Shown: piece by piece, positions 7,631-7,664 of the stretch
Position numbering within the stretch: the stretch's first letter is position 1
Layout: each line of letters opens with the position of its first letter
Assembly (NCBI GenBank): GCA_031288885.1
Contig: JAITQP010000133.1
Location: forward strand, 1 to 7,664
Direction: 5' to 3'
DNA length: 7,664 nt
Source: Prevotellaceae bacterium
GTDB taxonomy: Bacteria; Bacteroidota; Bacteroidia; Bacteroidales; UBA932
Notes under the pieces: generated by a model
The model's database searches: none
What the model saw: the letters and a program-made list of their open reading frames with translations, nothing else
What the model was told of the DNA's origin: nothing
Made by a program: the position numbers and the translations under genes

Positions 7631-7664
7631 AATATCAATAGAAACCGGTGCTCACCACCCTCCA

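Larger units (their letters stand above)
7338..7664. other. Non-coding repeat-rich region after trpA
   Basis: These 327 bases contain no credible gene. After an AT-rich stretch (7338-7380) come a stacked set of palindromes, a known-looking dispersed motif, a heptad array and a final hairpin, each listed separately. No classic hairpin followed by a T run is present, so a Rho-independent terminator for the operon cannot be called. The element at the end is cut by the window edge. Confidence 0.7.

Overview
The window holds most of a Bacteroidota-type aerotolerance (Bat) operon on the + strand, batA-batB-[hepT-like]-batC-batD-batE, followed by trpA, whose ATG overlaps the batE stop. Several things point to Bacteroidota, most likely Bacteroidales: the A-B-C-D-E order, a BatE with a C-terminal SH3-like domain, the near absence of Shine-Dalgarno sequences before the starts, and spacers filled with palindromes and short tandem repeats of a kind I associate with Bacteroidales genomes. 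The coding regions of the core genes are GC-rich (38/60 G+C in 1501-1560). No species can be named from this.

Layout. Bases 1-38 are probably the last codons of an upstream operon gene. batA (45-1046) and batB (1274-2290) encode paralogous membrane proteins with intact von Willebrand A MIDAS motifs. They are separated by a 227-base spacer holding a 115-base MITE-like inverted-repeat element between two arrays of 7-base tandem repeats. The 262-base spacer after batB is a composite of nested inverted palindromes. Next comes a small, visibly AT-richer gene (2553-2957) encoding a HepT/DUF86-family protein with the complete R-x4-H-x-Y motif but no adjacent MntA nucleotidyltransferase antitoxin. 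Four bases later starts batC (2962-3858), a secreted TPR protein whose Q-rich tail is encoded in part by 29 uninterrupted CAG triplets. batD (3917-5752) is a large exported, membrane-anchored protein, and batE (5803-6564) is a TPR plus SH3-like membrane protein. trpA (6561-7337), tryptophan synthase alpha, ends the gene cluster. The last 327 bases are non-coding and packed with repeats.

How it fits together. BatA-E are believed to form an envelope complex: the VWA domains and TPRs would mediate protein contacts, and BatD contributes a large exported region. The phenotype literature links the complex to oxygen tolerance and envelope stress, but its molecular activity is not settled. All genes point the same way and could be cotranscribed, with translational coupling likely at hepT-batC (4-base gap) and batE-trpA (ATGA overlap).

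The most notable signals are four. (1) An orphan HepT-like gene sits inside the Bat operon. (2) A set of ten perfect intergenic hairpins all have exactly three-base loops; within two core families the outer arms differ but stay complementary, and most loops are GNA on one strand. (3) Heptanucleotide tandem arrays recur in spacers across the window. (4) A hypermutable-looking CAG tract lies inside batC. None is proof of a new system. The hairpin family and the orphan HepT are the best leads.
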